DNA from: Pedobacter nyackensis
Lineage (GTDB): Bacteria > Bacteroidota > Bacteroidia > Sphingobacteriales > Sphingobacteriaceae
Assembly: GCF_900176505.1 (NCBI RefSeq)
Contig: NZ_FWYB01000002.1
Coordinates: 707,237 to 771,236 of the forward strand
DNA length: 64,000 nt
Reading direction: 5' to 3'
Below are positions 63,060-64,000 of the stretch, one piece after another; the stretch's first letter is position 1, and each line of letters begins with the position of its first letter. The position numbers and the translations under genes were made by a program. Under the pieces are notes generated by a model. That model saw only the letters and a program-made list of their open reading frames with translations. It ran no database searches and had not been told where the DNA came from.

Positions 63060-63121
63060 TGTTTCACGTGGAACGTATGGAGCTTATATTCGATTTTTTC
63101 GGAAGGGTTCCACGTGAAACA
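63060..63121. promoter_or_regulatory. Pair of parS-like palindromes upstream of mnmG
   Basis: Two 16-base sites, TGTTTCACGTGGAACG (63060-63075) and GGTTCCACGTGAAACA (63106-63121), lie in inverted orientation 30 bases apart. Each contains the CACGTG core and differs by two bases from the bacterial parS consensus TGTTTCACGTGAAACA; each is nearly the reverse complement of the other. ParB binds parS to segregate the chromosome. No parA or parB gene is in the window. Confidence 0.75.
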
Positions 63122-63302
63122 TTTGTTTTTTTAATTTATTTTATTGTTTTATTTAAGGTAATTATGCTTTGTTTTATATTGAAATCAAAGATTGGATCTG
63201 GTAGGGATTGTTCTTATTAGTCTTTAAAACTGAATAACATCATTTCGTTTTCTTGCTTCCTGATCGTCCTTTTTATAAACGGTACATCACCCTAAATAGT
63301 CT

Positions 63303-64000
63303 TTATTGTTCAGAAAGCGTTAACCAACGTTCTGTTATTACTTCTAGTTCGTTGTTTAATTTTTCTATTGATTGCGTTGTTGTTTGAAGTTCTAAATAAT
63401 TTGCGCTGTCAATATGAGAAAGTGATAAAGTTAAATCTGCGATCTCTTTCTCAACCTCAGCGATCCTTACTTCTAATTCTTCCAATTCGCGTTGCTCTTT
63501 ATAACTCAATTTTTTTACAGCAGGAGCAGGGCTAGATACTTCAATAGTTTCTTTCTGTTTTGGCTCTACCTTTTCTTTTGGTGTATCTAAGCTTATTCTG
63601 TACTCAGAATAGTTACCATTGTAAATTGCTACCTCTCCATTGCCTTCCATGATGAATAATTGCTCACTCATTTTGTCTAACAAATACCTGTCGTGAGAAA
63701 CCAAAATTAAAACGCCTGGGAAGTTTTCAAGGAATTCTTCCAGTACATTTAAGGTGTCAATATCCAAATCATTCGTTGGCTCATCCAGAATTAGAAAGTT
63801 TGGATTCTGCATCAAGACCTTCATCAGGTGTAAACGTTTCTTTTCCCCACCGCTTAATTTCTCCACCATTCCATGTTGCTTCTTAGGAGGGAACAAGAAC
63901 AAGGTTAAAAGTTGCGATGCGGAAATGGTTTGACCATCGGCCATTTTGATATATTCGGCGTCCGACTTTACAATATCAATTACACGCTCTTTTTCATTGA
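63303..64000 (-). CDS. ABC-F family ATP-binding protein, 5' end beyond window
   Basis: The frame is open from the right edge to a stop at 63303, about 232 codons. The second ATPase domain is visible: LSGGEKKRLHLMKVL (signature), NFLILDEPTNDLD (Walker B) and LILVSHDRYLLD (His switch), then FIMEGNGEVAIYNGNYSEY. The C-terminal 75 residues are a coiled coil (RELEELEVRIAEVEKEIADLTL), as in Uup/EttA-like proteins. These act on the ribosome and are not transporters. The Uup-type C-terminus makes Uup the best guess. Confidence 0.88.
   Translation of the reverse strand, partial: NEKERVIDIVKSDAEYIKMADGQTISASQLLTLFLFPPKKQHGMVEKLSGGEKKRLHLMKVLMQNPNFLILDEPTNDLDIDTLNVLEEFLENFPGVLILVSHDRYLLDKMSEQLFIMEGNGEVAIYNGNYSEYRISLDTPKEKVEPKQKETIEVSSPAPAVKKLSYKEQRELEELEVRIAEVEKEIADLTLSLSHIDSANYLELQTTTQSIEKLNNELEVITERWLTLSEQ

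Noticed and set aside
63060..63121. Simple rho-independent terminator of the ABC-F gene
   Set aside because: The loop is 30 bases long, each arm is itself a near-palindrome with the CACGTG core of parS, and the site is about 180 bases past the stop. A hairpin role is possible but does not explain the palindromes.
1..64000. tRNA or rRNA genes
   Set aside because: No cloverleaf with a GTTCGA-type T-arm and no rRNA stretch was found while reading the spacers on both strands; nearly all spacers are too short.

Overview
This window is chromosomal DNA of a Bacteroidota bacterium, most probably Sphingobacteriales (Pedobacter-like). The evidence is the lipoprotein GldH, DUF3078 and DUF4397 proteins, CarboxypepD_reg-like exported proteins, an S16 protein with a long Ala/Glu tail, TAnnTTTG-type -7 promoter elements, few Shine-Dalgarno sequences and AT-rich spacers. 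Almost all of it is core genome. I see no rRNA, tRNA, insertion sequence, prophage or CRISPR array.

Layout. 1-5.6 kb: a partial M14 peptidase, murF, then a gldH-ricT-holB block on the minus strand. 5.6-9.4 kb: a plus-strand run of ruvX, an O-methyltransferase, two tandem glucosaminidase/LysM proteins, a CarboxypepD_reg-like protein and a very small HExxH membrane protein. 9.5-13.6 kb: DUF3078, ffh, comM-like. 13.6-17.5 kb (minus): an acidic protein, a TlpA-like thioredoxin, an ECF sigma factor coupled to an envelope-spanning partner, and a DUF4397 lipoprotein. 17.8-24.5 kb: a MazG-like hydrolase, htpG, an M16 peptidase, def, and a nifU-like/mrp Fe-S pair. 24.6-30.5 kb: a GT51 glycosyltransferase, hpt, psd, an MscS channel, glutamate dehydrogenase. 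30.6-33.9 kb (minus): the rpsP-rimM-trmD-rplS ribosomal operon, interrupted by two small paralogous HTH-like genes. 34-45.3 kb: a 5'-nucleotidase, a YbjQ-like protein, pfkA, birA, rsfS-ftsH-LUD, a KAS III, a TPR protein, a zinc-ribbon/Nif3 pair and a TM2/DUF2752 pair. 45.4-56.7 kb: mfd, DUF3820, cdsA, CPBP, dusB, apaG, a zinc peptidase, rmuC, thiL, nadA. 57.3-64 kb: nadB, a gamma-carbonic anhydrase, a Big_5 lipoprotein, mnmG and the 3' part of an ABC-F gene.

Most notable signals. (1) The 600-base AT-rich gap between divergent nadA and nadB holds five DnaA-box-like 9-mers. It lies where the plus strand changes to strong G excess, and 6 kb from a pair of parS-like palindromes beside mnmG. Together these suggest the chromosomal replication origin region. 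(2) Two convergent gene junctions (18.43-18.50 kb and 49.02-49.07 kb) carry short degenerate arrays with an exact 11-base period. (3) Seven genes have an exact TAnnTTTG element ending only 4-7 bases before the start codon, and four more have one-base variants, which suggests a class of leaderless mRNAs. (4) Two HTH-like paralogues are inserted inside the rpsP-rplS operon. (5) A sigma factor is translationally coupled to a protein that appears to join a cytoplasmic anti-sigma-like segment to an outer-membrane barrel.

All assignments are from reading the sequence; no database search was run. Starts were moved from the longest open frame where an ATG, a signal peptide or family length argued for it.
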